Below, in pieces: positions 24,501-25,443 of a stretch of DNA of 25,443 nucleotides. The DNA comes from an uncultured Muribaculaceae bacterium. Lineage in GTDB: Bacteria > Bacteroidota > Bacteroidia > Bacteroidales > Muribaculaceae. The notes beneath the pieces were generated by a model that worked only from the letters and a program-made list of their open reading frames with translations, was not told where the DNA came from and did not search any database. The stretch covers positions 1 to 25,443 of the forward strand of contig CAJTZQ010000052.1 of the NCBI GenBank assembly GCA_910583795.1. The letters run 5' to 3'. Numbering within the stretch: the stretch's first letter is position 1; the number at the start of each line of letters is the position of its first letter. A program made the translations under genes and the position numbers.

Positions 24501-25183
24501 GTAATTATGTAAAACGGTTTCATAAGGGAATGATAGAATTTGCCGATGATTTAAAACTGGATATAGTTCCGATATATTTACATGGAATAGTGCAATCTAT
24601 GCCTAAAGGATCGGCGATATCTAATGGTGGCGAAGTGTTGTTGGAAGTAGGGAAGCGTATGTCGCTCTCCGAGATTCAGTCTTTAGGAGACACTGCTAAA
24701 GAACAAGCACAGGCAATCAGACGTATATATCAGTCTCATTTTGCAAAGCTTTGTCGTTGTCAATCCACTGTAGCTCTTCTTAAAGCTGCTGTTTACGACA
24801 GATATAGATATAAGGGAGGGGAGATAGAACGTACGGCAAGGAGAATTCTGAATGGAATAACTGATTCCTCAAAAGAGATTGAGGATAAGTTTGATGGATG
24901 CAATTTTATGGTCGTTGATGAGGCAGGGCAAGGGGAACTGGCTCTTATGCTGTCTTTAATGTATCCGGAAAGGGAAATATTTTTGTGCCTTGAAAACAAT
25001 GATGTCATAAAAATTATCGAAGGTTGTCTCGAGGGCTATGTCGCTAATGTTCATTTAATTTGTAGGGAATGTGTGTCTGAATATTTCGAGGCAGGTATGC
25101 ATCTGTTTGCTATTGTCAAAGAAGGTAAAGGATATAATATCTCTTCTTTAGAAGCCATTCCTACTGTAATTTTAATCAAGTAA
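21548..25183 (+). CDS. Fusion of MMPL/RND-type transporter, PlsC-type acyltransferase and a Rossmann-like C-terminal domain
   Basis: The protein has 1211 residues. It has the duplicated RND layout: TM1 at about 18-36, a large periplasmic loop, a TM bundle at about 270-410, a second loop to about 665, and a second bundle at about 668-817 with GQGDDYTIF in an inner-bundle helix. Further hydrophobic helices at about 830-858 lead to a PlsC domain with NHQSLLD (HX4D, near 907-914) and FPEGERPR (near 974). The last 125 residues are a degenerate Rossmann-like domain with EAGQGELAL. MMPL exporters in aryl polyene clusters are thought to move the lipid-linked pigment; fusion to an acyltransferase suggests that acylation and export are coupled. 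The gene follows the ligase after 38 nt and is the last clear gene of the operon. Confidence 0.9.
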   Translation: MGKEVIFIYDFFKKHRGVAWTLLISLTCLFVLSIVRLQYKEDISDFLPLDEDNQTALSVYQDISGSNKIYAIINARDTTTVEPEKLVEGVETFVGIIEEMDSSQYISNIVKEIDLARVLDIADKAYDRIPYYLTDNDYVRIDSLLSDQDYINHQLEEDKQLLLFPSSNLMSVNISRDPLNLFSPIIDRLSGGESPVAYESYDGYILSPDLKKAIVILESSFGAHESEHNGKLVDMLEKASDATEQIAKGLDIHLIGGPVIAVSNASQIKSDSILAVCIAGILILALLIYVFRNFRNILLIVVSVGWGWLFAMGVIGLFYSSISIIVMGIASVIIGIAVNYPLHLIDHLKDSEQPRSALKEIVGPLVVGNVTTVGAFLCLVPLNASALHDLGLFASLLLVGTIAFVLFFLPQFVKTRRLGSKKCPEPVLITKLAGVSLEKNKWAVVGIVVLTLIFGFFSLRTEFDSDMRNINYMSREQLTDLEYFQELTSKSSGSENVYVVSNGQSWDAALIQNEIIDQTIDSLAMLGIVNRHNSVSDYLSSEGRQEERLEKWSKFVIKYKNIFDDKLKSTAKAYGFSPDAFIPFYNIIDRKYEVEEFDRSDGLVSTVFHGNISSDETTGRKSIIQTLEVKPDQIDIVKGYLKGNNDFRGLVFDVKSMNGSIADTLSEDFNYIGFVCGLIVFVFLWISLGSIELAIVSFLPMAISWIWILGIMAILGIKFNIVNVILATFIFGQGDDYTIFMTEGLSYELAYRKKLLASYKNSIIVSALIMFIGIGTLIFAKHPALRSLGEVTVVGMLSVVIMAYMLPPLIFNWLVRKNGELRQRPITLKKILCTGFCAGVFMLQLCTGYLFGFILLILSKPNDKKRLLLHKYCCSVFRWDVKRMPGLKFKYVNNYGEKFLKPAVIISNHQSLLDSFYLMTLTPRMIMIANDHVGTNLITGRMFRWLGFITVGMGIDRMIEKVRPYVEQGYSVAIFPEGERPRNISNYVKRFHKGMIEFADDLKLDIVPIYLHGIVQSMPKGSAISNGGEVLLEVGKRMSLSEIQSLGDTAKEQAQAIRRIYQSHFAKLCRCQSTVALLKAAVYDRYRYKGGEIERTARRILNGITDSSKEIEDKFDGCNFMVVDEAGQGELALMLSLMYPEREIFLCLENNDVIKIIEGCLEGYVANVHLICRECVSEYFEAGMHLFAIVKEGKGYNISSLEAIPTVILIK

Positions 25184-25213
25184 ATATTCCTGATTTATTA
25201 ACAGATATCAATA

Positions 25214-25396
25214 ATGAGACAAATTAACATACTTATTGTTATATTTTTTGTATGGTTTCAATCATATGCCCATGCAAATAAGACTACACCGGTAGTGAAT
25301 TCTGATAACACAGTCACGTTTTATCTGGATGCCCCAGGAGCGTCGGAAGTGCTGATAAAGGGTTCTTTCATACCTCGAAAAAGCATTATTAAATAA
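25214..25396 (+). pseudogene. N-terminal fragment of a secreted esterase-like protein (stops early)
   Basis: The 60-codon frame starts 30 nt after the transporter gene. It encodes a signal peptide (MRQIN, hydrophobic core, end near YAHA) and the first strands of a CBM48/E-set-like domain (VTFYLDAPGASEVLIKGSF). Bacteroidetes esterases and glycosidases often begin this way, normally followed by a further 250-350 residues including an alpha/beta hydrolase. Here a TAA comes 27 nt after the GSF codons and no other frame continues the domain in the remaining 47 nt. It is probably a truncated or rearranged gene, though a short real protein cannot be excluded. Confidence 0.5.
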
Positions 25397-25443
25397 AGAA
25401 ACCGCAAATTAGGACACTATGCAGAGTTCGGCAGCGATGTCTT

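Overview
The window looks like a chromosomal stretch of a gut-type Bacteroidales species. This is inferred from moderate A+T richness, promoters of the Bacteroides TTTG / TAnnTTTG type, few Shine-Dalgarno sequences, and protein families typical of Bacteroidetes. A Muribaculaceae-like origin is only a guess.

Layout. (i) 1-1023, minus strand: 5' part of an ATPase of the Walker A/B plus DUF4143 class, cut by the window edge. It has a well-formed promoter (1054-1084) with a four-copy 33-bp tandem array of dyads (1105-1237) just upstream. (ii) 1336-2532, minus strand: an exported protein with an N-terminal carboxypeptidase-regulatory-like domain. (iii) 2533-2993: divergent intergenic region holding leader elements, a G+C-rich patch that looks like decayed coding DNA, and the promoter of the main operon. 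(iv) 2994-25183, plus strand: about 22 kb of tightly packed or overlapping genes forming an aryl polyene (APE; the polyene half of flexirubin-type) biosynthetic gene cluster. (v) 25214-25396: the start of a secreted esterase-like gene that stops early.

How the cluster should work, by analogy with characterised aryl polyene systems. A tyrosine-ammonia-lyase-like enzyme makes 4-hydroxycinnamate. A PaaK-like adenylate-forming ligase activates it and loads it on an acyl carrier protein (two ACPs are encoded). The chain is extended with malonyl units by three catalytically complete ketosynthases. A cysteine-less ketosynthase (chain-length-factor type) and a half-length ketosynthase-fold protein assist. 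Each cycle is reduced by a FabG-like reductase and dehydrated by two hotdog proteins with complementary active-site losses. A methyltransferase and a CrtI-like FAD oxidoreductase may tailor the chromophore, and a hotdog thioesterase may edit or release acyl-ACP. Three acyltransferase modules (LpxL type; PlsC fused to a GT2 glycosyltransferase; PlsC fused to an MMPL/RND transporter) probably build a glycolipid- or lipid-linked pigment. A LolA-like carrier, a small exported or lipoprotein-like protein, a four-helix EamA/SMR-like protein and the MMPL transporter fit delivery to the outer membrane.

Most notable points: the dehydratase pair in which one protein keeps the catalytic His and the other the catalytic Glu; the duplicated membrane linker-PlsC-degenerate-Rossmann module fused to two unrelated partners; a perfect 14-bp-stem hairpin inside the operon before the second ACP; and the dyad array upstream of the ATPase. 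No phosphopantetheinyl transferase, dialkylresorcinol genes (darA/darB) or dedicated regulator are seen here; they may lie outside.
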